A DNA stretch of 64,000 bases from Lytechinus pictus. Taxonomy: Eukaryota; Echinodermata; Echinoidea; Temnopleuroida; Toxopneustidae. The position numbers and the translations under genes were made by a program. Below the pieces are notes generated by a model, which was not told where the DNA came from, made no database searches, and saw nothing but the letters and a program-made list of their open reading frames with translations. The stretch lies in the NCBI RefSeq assembly GCF_037042905.1, contig NW_026974140.1, positions 15,984,001-16,048,000 on the forward strand. The letters are read 5' to 3'. Below, piece after piece: positions 1 to 10,419 of the stretch (its first letter is position 1; every line of letters starts with the position of its first letter).

Positions 1-900
1 AAGCATTCATGCTTTCTTAGCAATCAGGTAAAAAAAAAAAATAAAAAAAAACAAGAAGTGCTGTACATGTACAGTAGAAATTCCATTTAGTTTGGATGAT
101 GCATAATAAAGTTACACGTTTTGAAGTTTGTATTGTTTAAAAGATGATTCAGATTTTAGGCTTTAATTCAGAAATGAAAGAATACAGATTGTAAATAATG
201 CATTGATTACTAGATTAAATCTATTGATTTATGTAAAAATTATTTCCATGTCTTATTTCATTTATCATCAATCTTGCAACATCTTCAGAGGACATGTTAC
301 TATGTGTTATAAATTGTATTATGGCCTCAAGGGAAAAGGGGCTGAGGAGAAAAAAAATTGTGATTGTAATTAAATACATGAAAAATGGGGGAATTATCCA
401 TATCACTTCCCAATTTTAGATTTTTAAAACAGCCATAATATTCTTATTCCTTGTCTGATTTCTTCAAACTTTCATTTTCCTATATCTTTTCTTTTTTTAC
501 TTCCATGTATTTACTTTATTATCAAGACTGGATTTCCCTTTAAAATGCAACCATGTAAACTTATTTCATGATTGATAATTACCTGCAAATATGTTCAGTC
601 AATGATCAGAAGGTAGACTAGCTTCTGTATTTTCATCATCTTTACACACATTTATGTACACACATATTTTAACTTTTTAACATTTCAATTGGTTTAGAAT
701 AAATGATGTGTTGAGAAAAAAAAACAGTTATAGTTATGGGAATTCTCACTGAGGTATTCTTTACATCACAAAGTATTTGAATTAAATATTAAAAAAATCA
801 GTACAGTCTATGTATAAGTCCACACCAAAGAAGGGATGAATTGGTCACCAGCTTACATGCTAGTGTTTTATTGTATAATATTTTCCAACTTTCCCCACAG
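1..900. other. Probable intron of the upstream gene; no gene seen
   Basis: AT-rich sequence before the splice acceptor at 899-900. It holds no ORF that I can support. Positions about 390-548 match the right half of the repeat found at 47940-48097 (shared AGCCATAA..TTCTTATT..CTTGTC segment and a TGGATTYCCYTTTAA end), so this is a partial copy of that element. Short A-runs lie near 30-50 and 716-724. Confidence 0.55.
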
Positions 901-1137
901 CTTTCTAACACTGACAACCCGATTGAGAAAGTGGATGACATCAATAACTTTGAGAATGCCAACTTCATTCCTCAGTACCCTGGTCCACCTGCCCCTAGTG
1001 ATAACAGTGTCACCCCTCCACCACCTGTACCTGATCCCGTACCCTACTCTGCTCCCATGATGGGGGCACCTCCTCCTTATCAACCTCCTGCATACCCTGC
1101 TGAGAACTACCCAAAGACAGATGTCCAGACCGCTTGA
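901..1137 (+). CDS. Last coding exon of an unidentified gene; proline-rich tail with a PPPY motif
   Basis: A pyrimidine-rich tract ending TTCCCCACAG (to 900) looks like a splice acceptor. From 901 the frame reads LSNTDNPIEK and runs 78 codons to a TGA at 1135-1137. The tail is rich in proline and tyrosine, with PPPPVPDPVPY and APPPYQPPAYP, so it carries a PPxY motif of the type bound by WW domains such as those of NEDD4-family ligases. That function is inference from motif only. No other exon of the gene is visible, because upstream DNA lies outside the window. I do not recognise the family. The low-complexity composition argues for a cytosolic tail of a membrane or trafficking protein, but there is no membrane segment here. 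An overlapping frame starting at 836 is a shadow. Confidence 0.6.
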   Translation, partial: LSNTDNPIEKVDDINNFENANFIPQYPGPPAPSDNSVTPPPPVPDPVPYSAPMMGAPPPYQPPAYPAENYPKTDVQTA

Positions 1138-2370
1138 CCGCTTGTCCTGGGTGAAACTCCACGATGATGATGCTGGTTTGTAGAAGATGATTATTGCACT
1201 TTGCAGCAGAAGAAAGGTGTTCTACTGTATTATGCACCTTCTTGTGAATGTTGTTACATCTTGCCAATTCGTATTGACTTTTGTCTTTTTTTTGGGGGGG
1301 GGGGTTAGGGGGGCTCCCTAATATTTCTTTATTTCACATAGACAACAAGGAAGATAATGCTATTCAAAGTTTGATGTGTGGCAGGCAAAGTTTTGAAAAA
1401 TAAGTGGCTATAACAAGCTGCGTAGATGATTCTTCCTTCAACCACCTGCCTTCTCGATCAACAGGGTTATCATTGCTAACTTGCAGAATTATGACATGAA
1501 AGTGAAACAGTGTCAGTGAGATACTGCCATTTAACCTCTTAAATCAGTTGTCTTTGTAGAGCTATTTCTAATATTTAAAAAAATCTGTTTACGGGTCATG
1601 TGATCAAAATAATTTATGTCATGTAATTAAATCATGCCAATATATCAACTCATACTACGGTTTCATGATGGGATACATGTACAAGAATAGATAATGTAAT
1701 GTTAATCAAATATATTTTTACAAAATTATAAAAGGAGAAATTATTGTGCTTATGATTGATAGTATTCTGCATGTGTATATATTGCCTGTTTGTGACCAAC
1801 TCTAAAAATGTATGCCTGTGCACATAATGATGTGTACTGATAGTAGAACCTGTGATTAATGCAAGGTTTATGTGTTATTCACTTTGTTTTGCCTCTGCCA
1901 TCACTTTTTATTGCAATGGTCTTGAATGCTTAAATACAAAAGAAATAGTGAGTGGATGGCGTCACCAGTTGCTTTGTTGTAGTGTAATGATTATACGAAA
2001 CCTGACATGCCTTAAACATGAAATTATACCACCAATCAAAATCACATTCCTAGAGTTAGAAGTTATTGGCATAGTATGGCAACTAATACATGTTCCTCGC
2101 TGTTCCATTGCTCTGTTCTTATTTTATACATAAGACTGTCTTTTGAAGTTTATAAGCTGTTTGTGAAACCAAGTTTAATCCCTTGATGATTGTAACATGG
2201 TGGTCCCTGTTTAAAGATAGTGGGGATAATTGAATGACAGACAGTCAATTTGTCATTAAGTATTTTTTTACTGAACCATTTCTTGTATTGTGTACATTCT
2301 CTCCTTTGATAATATGTATAAAGACATATACACCAGAAATATTAATAGTGCAATATAAAGTTTATATATT
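1138..2370 (+). other. Probable 3' UTR of the upstream gene
   Basis: Sequence after the TGA at 1135-1137 has no coding support. It contains a G-run (about 1290-1312) and a 93-codon ORF (1852-2133) that I treat as chance. An AATATAAA-like box near 2352-2360, just before the repeat begins at 2372, is a candidate polyadenylation signal; no canonical AATAAA was found in this stretch. Confidence 0.4.
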
Positions 2371-2371
2371 T

Positions 2372-3755
2372 TTGTCTTGCCTGCATAGCAGAGCGAGATT
2401 ATAGGCGCTGTTTTTCCGATGGCGGCAGTGTCAACATTGAAATCTTAATCAAGGTTAACTTTTTGAAATGTCATAACTTTTTATACCTAGTTCATAAAAC
2501 TACGGCATAAGGGTAATCAAGTATTACTAAACATTTTGCCTGAGTTTAAGGTCACATGACCAAGATCAAAGGTCATTAAGGGTCAATGAACTTAGACCAC
2601 ATTCTTGGAATCAATTGAAATCGTAACCAAGGTTAAGTTTTTGAAATGTTGTCATAACTTAGAAAGTCTATGGACCTAGTTATTGAAACTTGGACATAGG
2701 GGTAATCAAGTATTACTGAACATCCTGCCTGAGTTTCAGGCCACATAACCAAGGTCAAAGGTCACATAGGGTCAATGAACTTTGGCCATGTTAGGGGTAT
2801 TTGTGGAATTGTCATCATAACTGAGTTCATGAAACTTGGACATAAGAGCAATTCCCGAAAATCCTGTGCAAGTTTCAGGTCATATGACCAAGGTCAAAGG
2901 TCATTTAGGGTCAACAAACTTTGGTAATGTTGGGAGTATTTGTGGAATTGTCATCATAACTTTGTAAGTTTATGGATCTAGTTCATGAAACTTGGACATA
3001 ACATCTGCTTTCATCCGAACCTTCGTACCAGTCAATTTTGGTCAAAAATCGATTCGGTCAGCATTGTTGTATCCCCTATGGCTTTTTTGTACAGGGAAAA
3101 TCCAAACCGCTCAAACCAAAATTACAATCATGTAGCTCTTTTTGTGATATTTTCTCTGATCCTTGGCTTTGTGTAAAGATAAAGAAACCAATGTCAAGCG
3201 ACTGTCTTGGTCTTTCCAACTATGTGTTTCTAGCAATGAATATGTTGTAAGGCAGGGGAACTAAGTGTGAAAATTACAGTAAACTTTGAATTCAATTTTC
3301 TTTGAAATGGGTTTGCACCGTCATATGTTTGATATGACGGTTCGGATGGCCGTCAATGATAAGAGCAACCATGTATCCCTGAACATCCTGTGCACGTTTC
3401 AGGTCACATGACCAAGGTCAAAAGTTCAAATTTTAAGGTCAATGAGCTTTGGCTGTGTTAGGGGTATTTGTTGAATTGGCATCATAACTTAGGAAGTTTA
3501 TGGATCTAATTCATGAAACATAGACATAAGGGTAATCAAGTATGAATGGTTATTTTGCACACGTCTTAGGTCACATGATCATGGTCAAAGGCCTTTTGGG
3601 TCAATGGACATAGTATTTTATTATCATATGAGTGTTTTCTTTTGTGAATGATTATTCAATAGCTGTTTTCAAAGTCAGCACTGCTGCTTAAGCCTGCTAT
3701 ATCAAATTGCATAATGCAGGTGAGACTCTGCCAGAGGCATTCCACTTGTTTGATC
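2372..3755 (+). repeat. Dispersed tandem repeat (GTCTCACCTGC family), copy 1
   Basis: Opens with GTCTTGCCTGCATAGCAGAG and closes with GCAGGTGAGACTCTGCC, an approximate inverted pair. Between them are degenerate units of about 150-200 bp, each with CATAACTT, a GGATCTAGTTCATGAAACTT-like stretch, GACATAAGRGTAATCAAG, CATCCTG and AAGGTCAAAGGTCA. The same family, in the same orientation and with the same ends, recurs at 20944-21938. This copy is split by an insertion at 3001-3358. The family has no ORF. Confidence 0.8.
3001..3358. mobile_element. 358-bp TIR element inserted into the tandem repeat
   Basis: The host repeat reads CTTGGACATA before 3001 and resumes AAGAGCAACC at 3361, while an uninterrupted unit reads CTTGGACATAAGAGC, so the intervening DNA is an insertion. 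Its ends are imperfect 21-bp inverted repeats sharing CATCCGAACC (3012-3021) and GGTTCGGATG (3339-3348). The flanks share TA (2999-3000 and 3360-3361), or ATA (2998-3000 and 3359-3361), as target duplication. Small size, TIRs and TA targets suggest a non-autonomous Tc1/mariner-like MITE; the superfamily is inference. Confidence 0.7.
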
Positions 3756-4714
3756 AAAATAATCAGAATGCAGAATGTAATATTTGTTATTTGTCTGTCA
3801 CAGACAAGATGGTTCATTAGTTATTCGGAAGAGCCTTCAACACCTTGTACATTACAAAATTCACTATTAAGTCTTTATTGTGCATTATGATAATCAGTCT
3901 ATTAGCTTGAAAGGCAACGAGATGCACCTATAAAGTGGAGTCTATGGTATATTTGGCTGAGGGGAATGAAAGTATCCACAAAGCAGAATCAACCCATAAG
4001 AGACATTTCTGATCACTTTTAGAGTGGTATCAGTGTCACTGAATCTTGTTTGAGTATGAACAAACAAATAACATTGTTCCAATATTATAAATTGCTGTAT
4101 TTGTCACTATAAGTGTTGATATGTGAGATTGTACATTATTTCCATTATTTTGGAAAGGAAAGTTTTTTGTGGCTTTGTTTAGCATTGAATAGCTTTGAGA
4201 AGCACAAATTTGTATACCAATGTAAAAAAAAAATAGAATGAATCTAAAAATCCTCACAATAATGTTCATGGTGCATCTAGCAGGAATAAGTTTCTGAAAC
4301 GGTAAGATATAAAGAGAGAGAATCATTTGATCCTTTAATGGAGTAATCCAGTTAATCATATCACAAAATGTTCCCAAGGCATGCAGGTTAGATCAAACTG
4401 ATGGTTAAGCATCTTTGGTTTAGTTTATTGGCAAAGTGTGGCCAGTGAGATTTCCCATTTGTATACACATGGCATATATTGGTTTGTTCTGTGCCTTCCA
4501 AACTTCAGCCATTTATATGTGCTCAATATGAACTGGCAATTTGATCTTCTCTTAGTTGGAAAGTCTTCATGGGTTAGAGGTATTTGATTTAAGTTTTAAA
4601 TATGTTTGAATACATACAATTACTAATGAGATTTTGTTCCTTCAATTAAAATGTCCAATTTTTTGCTTTATATTACTTTTTTATATTATTTTCACAGTTG
4701 GTCTTGCCACCAGA
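3756..4714. other. Intergenic, no feature seen
   Basis: AT-rich DNA without repeats or coding signals that I could support. A 113-codon minus-strand ORF (4036-4377) has no recognisable domain, no splice context and biased hydrophobic composition; treated as chance. Confidence 0.5.
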
Positions 4715-5458
4715 AATTGCTCTTTTATTTTTATAGTACTTGCCATGAATTTCAAGAAAATATCCCCTGAAGTTTGAAACAATTTTCATGCCAGAAACTT
4801 CCCCATCTTTTGGTCAGCAAGTCTGGTAAATTAAAAATATTATGACATTTTTATTTTAATTTTTAATTTCCATTTGCATATGCTTAGCTATTGTCATCAA
4901 GCTCAAATTTGTATATAATTCATTGCATAAAATGCATGTATTCTTGAAGATGACATGAATTTCATAAATTTCTCTTTTATTTTGATAGTACTCGCCATGA
5001 ATTTAAAGAAAATAACCCCTGAAGTTTAAAACAATTTTCATGCCAGAAACTTCCCCATCTTTTGGTCAGCAAGTCTGGTAAATTAAAAATATTATGACAT
5101 TTTTATTTTTAATTTCCATTTGCATATGCTTAGCTATTGTCATCAAGCTCAAATTTGTATATAATTTATTGCATAAAATGCATGTATTCTTGAAGATGAC
5201 ATGAATTTCATAAATTTCTCTTTTATTTTGATAGTACTCGCCATGAATTTAAAGAAAATAACCCCTGAAGTTTAAAACAATTTTCATGCCAGAAACTTCC
5301 TCATCTTTTGGTCAGTAAGTCTAGTAAATTAAAAATATAAAAACATTTTTATTTTAATTTCCATTTGCATATGCTTAGTTATTGTCATCAAGCTCAAATT
5401 TGTATATAATTTATTGCATAAAATGCATGTATTCTTGAAGATGACATGAATTTCATTT
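4715..5458. repeat. Three tandem copies of a ~246-252-bp unit
   Basis: The unit contains TAGTACTCGCCATGAATTT, CCCCTGAAGTTT, CATGCCAGAAACTTCC, TTTTGGTCAGCAAGTCTGG, CATTTGCATATGCTTAG and GCATAAAATGCATGTATTC. The ACTYGCCATGAAT word starts at about 4738, 4990 and 5236, giving periods of 252 and 246 bp. Copies are more than 90 percent alike by eye, so the duplication looks recent. No ORF. Confidence 0.85.
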
Positions 5459-6596
5459 ATACTGTATAATACCATGCTGTCTTTACTTTGATCAAAGTTT
5501 GCTGAGCCAGCATAATATTTGCCAAGCTTTGAAAAACATAGCAGATTATAGCTCAATTATGTTTAGAAAGCTTTTATCTGTATTGGGTAAAAAGGGCCCT
5601 CATATTTTTTTTTTACATATAGCTGTCTTTTTATCATGTGAATAACATGCTTCAATTAAAGAGCACATATGTGTCCATGCCTTTACATGCAGATTGACTG
5701 TCTTGAGTTTGTTATCTTGTATATGAATTTAAGTCTTTAACAAGAAAAAAGGGAGGAAAGAGAGAAGAGGGAGAAAGATAGAGGGAGGGTAAAAAAGGTG
5801 CTCCATCTTTGACAAGCATCTTTTTAAAATTGATATGTAGATCTTTCGAACTTTATTCTTTATCTTGCACATTTTTATCTAAAAAGAACACATTCATACA
5901 AAAGAAACTTATACACTGATTAGGATAATGGTTGTGGGGTTCAATAAAAAATTAAACCTTAATGATAAAAAACAAAGCTTAAAAGATTATCCACTCGAGA
6001 AAGAATTAGATATTAACTGGGACTACTGATATTCTTCAATATATATTTAGAAATTGAAAAAGTATCTGTTTATTTCTAAATCAGGGTAGCCCCATCATCA
6101 GTAAGATACTGATTTTCTTGGGGGCTGTGTGAAACACAAAACAAAGCTAAATTCAAGCGCATTTAATACAAAGGGAAACGAAAAAAAAATTGCATTTTTA
6201 GGTTAAGAAACTTGGCAAATTATCATAACTAATACATAAAAAGAACATTAATTTTGTGTTCTTAGCCCTATGTACATCACCCCAATTCCCCCTCTAAAAT
6301 AATACTATCCACTCCCAATAGTTTTTAAGTAGCATCAATATGAATTCGGATAATAACAATAGTGTACCCAAGAACTAAAATAGATAAGAATAGATTGAAG
6401 AAAAGAGAAGGAAATTGGGGGATTAGAAGGAAGGCAAAGGTAAGAAAGGAAATAAGAAAGCAGGATTCAGCATATACTAAGGAGCGCCAAAGTGATAAGA
6501 AGTAGGCACACCACCAAATTGATAGATCGGCTATGTAATCATACTTGGTCCTTAATGTAATGTACTCTCAAAACTGCACAGATCCAAAACAATTCC
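5459..6596. other. Intergenic, no gene; purine-rich stretch
   Basis: No coding signal. A purine-only stretch of about 45 bp (about 5743-5790, AAAAGGGAGGAAAGAGAG type) and another purine-rich run near 6395-6470 are the only notable features. Confidence 0.5.
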
Positions 6597-6737
6597 AGGG
6601 GCCCGTTTCATAAAACCTGTTACAATAACACATTTGCAATAACGGTTAAAAGCTATTGAAATAATTCAGTTTGATTGGCTGATAGTAAAATTGTAAATTT
6701 TGTTACTAAAACAAGACTTTGTGAAACAGGACCCTGA
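6597..6737. mobile_element. Short palindromic element (GGGCCCGTTTCATAAA family)
   Basis: Starts GGGGCCCGTTTCATAAAACC and ends TTTGTGAAACAGGACCCTG, an imperfect inverted pair about 140 bp apart, with an internal GATTGGCTGATAGTA. Related short elements with a GGCC and (A)CA(A)AG-type ends occur at 44570-44704. Probably a non-autonomous MITE; no ORF. Confidence 0.55.
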
Positions 6738-7403
6738 TCCACCATGGCCACGGACCAGCAGAAGCACATTCAAACTATAAAAAAAAAAAAATAATAATAT
6801 ATTTCAAAGTCCCAAAGGATTTAAATTCATATCCCTGGAGGTCCAAAACAACCCTCCTGCACTCCCCCCTCAAAAAGAAATGCAGAAAAATGCCGGGGTC
6901 CCCAAAACTACAGATGGTCTGGGGGGGGGGGTCGGGGCTGTCCCAAGTCCATGCAATCTAGGGTGTAGCAAGGTATGGTAAAAACATGTACAAAGCTTTC
7001 AAAATACTATAGGCCTGCTTTACGTATGTAGGCCTATCAACACTGGATCCTATTCAAAACCATTGTGTACCTGTTCTAATATAACATCAAGAACAATTCA
7101 TAAAAAAGAGAAAGGAAACTGCCAGTTCAGATGATTTCTGTTTTCATTCTTTAATTTTCATAAAAGTCCATAAAACATGTTTCGTGTGAGTCGATCGGTG
7201 AACGTGATAGGCAGTGTCGTTTTCACACATTCTACAAATTAAAGAGGGGGAAATCGGACTACCTATCCTTTTCAAGATACACAGGCCCTTTTTTCTTTTG
7301 GTTAAAACTAGTGAAGAAACATAGCTCGACCGGATAATTCTTTTTGAAAAGTTTAAGCACTGATTAGTACATTTCTGTAGACTGCAAAAATGATTGTCCT
7401 GTT
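6738..7403. other. Intergenic, homopolymer-rich, no gene
   Basis: A-run about 6779-6790 and a G-run about 6921-6931 followed by GTCGGGGCTG. Nothing coding was supported. An ORF covering 7144-7500 on the minus strand is produced by the tRNA gene (its SVAQWIRHRS-like peptide is a translated tRNA). Confidence 0.55.
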
Positions 7404-7476
7404 CACCTCCGGTGGGACTCGAACCCACAATCCCCGGTTTAGGAGACCGATGCCTTATCCATTGGGCCACGGAGGC
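7404..7476 (-). tRNA. tRNA-Arg (anticodon CCU)
   Basis: The reverse complement reads GCCTCCG at its 5' end (7476) and CGGAGGT before a discriminator G (7404), giving a 7-bp acceptor stem with one G-U pair. The D arm contains TGGCCCAATGGATAAGGCA (A box). The anticodon stem TCGGT/ACCGG encloses the loop CTCCTAA, with CCT at the anticodon positions. The T arm contains GGTTCGAGTCC (B box). It is 73 nt long, with no intron and no encoded CCA, as expected for a eukaryotic nuclear tRNA. A run of T-rich sequence is not immediately downstream. The layout closely matches vertebrate tRNA-Arg(CCU), and nothing in it looks decayed. Confidence 0.95.
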
Positions 7477-7785
7477 ACATGACGGATTATTAAAAGTCAT
7501 CCGAATTTAATCGCCTATTAAAACGACAACTTACGTCCTGGTCTACTGATCTTTTTTTATCTAAACAACAAAAAGTGACAGGCCTATACCAAAATAAAAA
7601 CCAACTTCTGTTCACAGAATCGGATTTGTAAAATAAATTGGTAAACATTTTGCACACTTTAGATGCTAATTTTGGTGTAAAAATAATTTGATCTGTCACT
7701 ATTGTCAAGTCATGCATGAGTGAGTATAGGCCTATACAAAGGCCTTCTAAAGGCAAATAAAGTATAGACGCTTAAAAGAACCACC

Positions 7786-9020
7786 CAGATAATCATCTCG
7801 TCATGTCTGAAGCCCCTTAGAAAAAAAGATCAGATGATGAGATCTTGAATCTCTTCATGTCGATATATTTTGTGGGTGAGATGATCAGATACCATGATCT
7901 TGGAACTCGTCCACGGCCCTGGGGTACGGGGGCGAATTGAAGAAAGCAACACCCCCCCCCCCCCATTTTTCAGGGTGAGTGATCAGGATGACAAGCAAAA
8001 AAAAAGTTTACTGTTTCCCAATAACGCAGAGTTTGGAGCAATAGTCCCCCTTTTTGCTTTTTTTGGGGGGAGGGGTGGGGCTTTTTCAACTCCCTAAACC
8101 CCTTACTTAAAATTGTGTAAGATCTTGGATCTTGTCATGTCTGCATATCTTAAAAAGATGATCAGATGACAAGATCTTGGATCTCTTCATGTCTAAATCC
8201 TGTAGAATCTATAAAGATGATCAAGTGCCATGATCTATATATAATTTATGTCTACATTCCGAGATAAAGGGGATCAGATGACGAGATCCGAGATCTCGTC
8301 ATGTCCGCATAATTTTGGAGAGATGATCAGATGATATTAGATCTCGGATAATAGCCATGTTTACATCTTTTTTAACAAAATTCAGATCATTCAGATGTCA
8401 TCATCTTGGATCTCGTCATGTGTTCATCTCTTTTAGAAGAGATGGTCAGGTGACCCTTCCCATCCCCCTTCTCCTCTACTGTATTATTCTCGTCATCTTT
8501 GTCCTATTCTCCCCCTCCTTGATATTCCTAGTTTCTTATTGAAGATCATGGATCCGTGACCTGACCGTTCTTTTCTACAGGATGTAGATATGACGAGATC
8601 CGAGACAATTAAGGTCGTAGGCAGAATCTTTTTCCTGGGGGAGGGACAGGACCCGTTAGTTTTTTTTGAAAAAACACAAAAGCAAGGGAGCTAAGCAACC
8701 GAGCTTGTCATTGGGGGCACTTTTGCATTTTAAAAAGTGACATTTATGAATTTCTTGCACACTACATATTGGTGAATTTTGTGAAAATTTTAACACAGAC
8801 ACCCAAAAAATGTATTCAAAATTTCTGAGGGGCAAGAGCTCCCTGCCCCCCCCCCCGGCCCCTCCCCGAGCTGGTTACGGCTATCCGAGATTTTATATCA
8901 TCGGATCATCTCTTTCTGACGATGTAGAAATAACAAAATCAATCAGATTATGGTATCTCATCGATCATCTAGCTCTTTTTTACAGTATAGACAAGACAAG
9001 ATAAGACAAGACAAGATATG
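7786..9020. repeat. Degenerate array of GATC-palindromic units
   Basis: Variants of GATGATCAGATGACGAGATC followed by TTGGATCTCGTCATGTCT and an ATCT-rich spacer recur at about 50-65-bp spacing from 7786 to 8600, and again at about 8878-9020. Each unit is close to an inverted repeat around GATC. The array is interrupted at about 7913-8100 and 8600-8870 by C/G-run-rich, non-matching DNA (for example 7951-7967 and 8062-8074), which looks like inserted sequence. It ends in an ACAAGACAAGATAAG simple repeat (8990-9016). No ORF. Confidence 0.7.
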
Positions 9021-9236
9021 ATTATGAATATCTGTGTGGAACTATTAAGCTCCAAAAGTCTAAAGAGCTTGATCATGAATTAAAAAAAAACTAATCATAA
9101 ATTAATATAATAGTAATCACCTACCAAACCCCAAAACACCGTCAAAAGTCCATTGAAAAAATGAAGTTAGATATTCCTGGGCAAAATGAGTCTCGATCGG
9201 AATAGACCTGAATAGATGTTCCATGAACCATGAACA

Positions 9237-9238
<2 letters not shown>

Positions 9239-9270
<32 letters not shown>
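9239..9270. repeat. (AG)n followed by poly-G microsatellite
   Basis: About ten AG dinucleotides run directly into a run of about ten G. Confidence 0.95.
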
Positions 9271-9271
<1 letters not shown>

Positions 9272-10411
9272 AGAATGAGGAGAAAGTGGTTTAGGTCTAG
9301 CAGGGCTCCTGTATTTTCCTAACTTATTTTTTGTGTGGTGATTTTACAGTAAGTGGAGTGTCTTTAGGCTTATGGGGGAAGCATCAAGTCTAGAGAACCA
9401 ACAAGAACCAGCTAGAGACTCTAGAGTCCATAAGTGCTGTATAGTTGTAACTTTGTCATTATTGTGGTAACCATGATGATAACATCATGTCTAAGCGGCT
9501 AAAACAATCATAAATTACGGAATTAAAAAAATATGGTAAAGTTAATAATTTGAAATTGGAAGGTTGTGTCTTTATGAATTGGGTCCCAGGATCGACTTGG
9601 GTTACTTTTTAATAGGTCAAGGATAATCCCAGGAACTGAATTTTCTCCAGTTTAGGTTTTTATTTTTTGCTCGCGCCCCCCCCCAAAAAAAAGTGTATAC
9701 CGGTATATTGTATGTGATAATATACACCTTTTTTTACTTCCTATGCCGGTACCCAAAAATAGATTTTGTGTATTTCATATGTCAGTAGGAATTATCTTGA
9801 ATCTAGTTTGCTCCAGTTTTTCAATTAAAATTGTCGAAAATGGAAGGGGGCGTGTCAGCTCGCAGATCTTACCCCCCCGGCCCCCCCCCCAAATCCGGCC
9901 CACGTATATATCGGCGCGCGCGCGCCCGCGATATAATTCGGATATCGAAATAGACTACTCGACTGACTTAACGCGATAGGAAGGCGAAAACGAACGATGT
10001 TGTAAAACATGGGATTATATGCTACTTCAGGAAGTGAAGATAGGTAAAACTCTATGGATCTCGTCTAATGTTACAAGTTGAGGTATTTTTGTTAGGTCTT
10101 TGTCTCAATGTGAGAGAGTCATTGCCGTGTCTTTTTACAAGTGATTGGTGTCTGGCACCGCACTGCATGCCGCGTTTGCCGTGGGAAGACAAGCCTGCGC
10201 CGCGGCCGCGCAGGTGGCCGTGGATAGGCCCATGGCCATCGGCACGTCACCGCTCCGTTTCGGGCTGCGTCGCCGCTCCGCGCTGTGACTGTGTGTTGTA
10301 TATTAAGTTAGTGTTGAAGTTAGACCAAGGCAAAAGCTTCGGTCTCTGTTATGTTGGTTGTTCAGCTGAACTCCGTTGGCTTCACTCACCAAATACAGAG
10401 ACCGAAGTTTA
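9271..10411. other. Intergenic with C-runs, alternating GC tract and a GC-rich island; no supported gene
   Basis: Holds a C-run near 9677-9686, C-rich runs near 9881-9895, an alternating CGGCGCGCGCGCGCCCGCG tract at about 9912-9930, and a GC-rich segment at about 10145-10290 (GCCGCGGCCGCGCAGG type). A 116-codon ORF (10068-10418) covers the GC-rich part, but it has no domain and ends at the flank of the next transposon. A small hairpin, CTTCGGTCTCTG / CAGAGACCGAAG, spans about 10338-10409. Confidence 0.5.
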
Positions 10412-10419
10412 CTTCTAGC

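Noticed and set aside
1852-2133. 93-codon ORF downstream of the PPxY exon
   Set aside because: Lies in the probable 3' UTR, without splice context or domain.
4036-4377. 113-codon minus-strand ORF
   Set aside because: Hydrophobic, AT-driven composition, no domain, no partner exon.
7144-7500. 118-codon minus-strand ORF with SVAQWIRHRSPKPGIVGSSP
   Set aside because: This peptide is the well-known artefact of translating a tRNA gene; the tRNA-Arg lies inside it.
7894-8097. 67-codon ORF with polyproline
   Set aside because: Produced by a C-run and G-run insertion in a repeat array; no coding signal.
10068-10418. 116-codon GC-rich ORF
   Set aside because: It runs into the 8-bp target duplication of the next transposon, has no recognisable domain and follows a GC-rich low-complexity patch.
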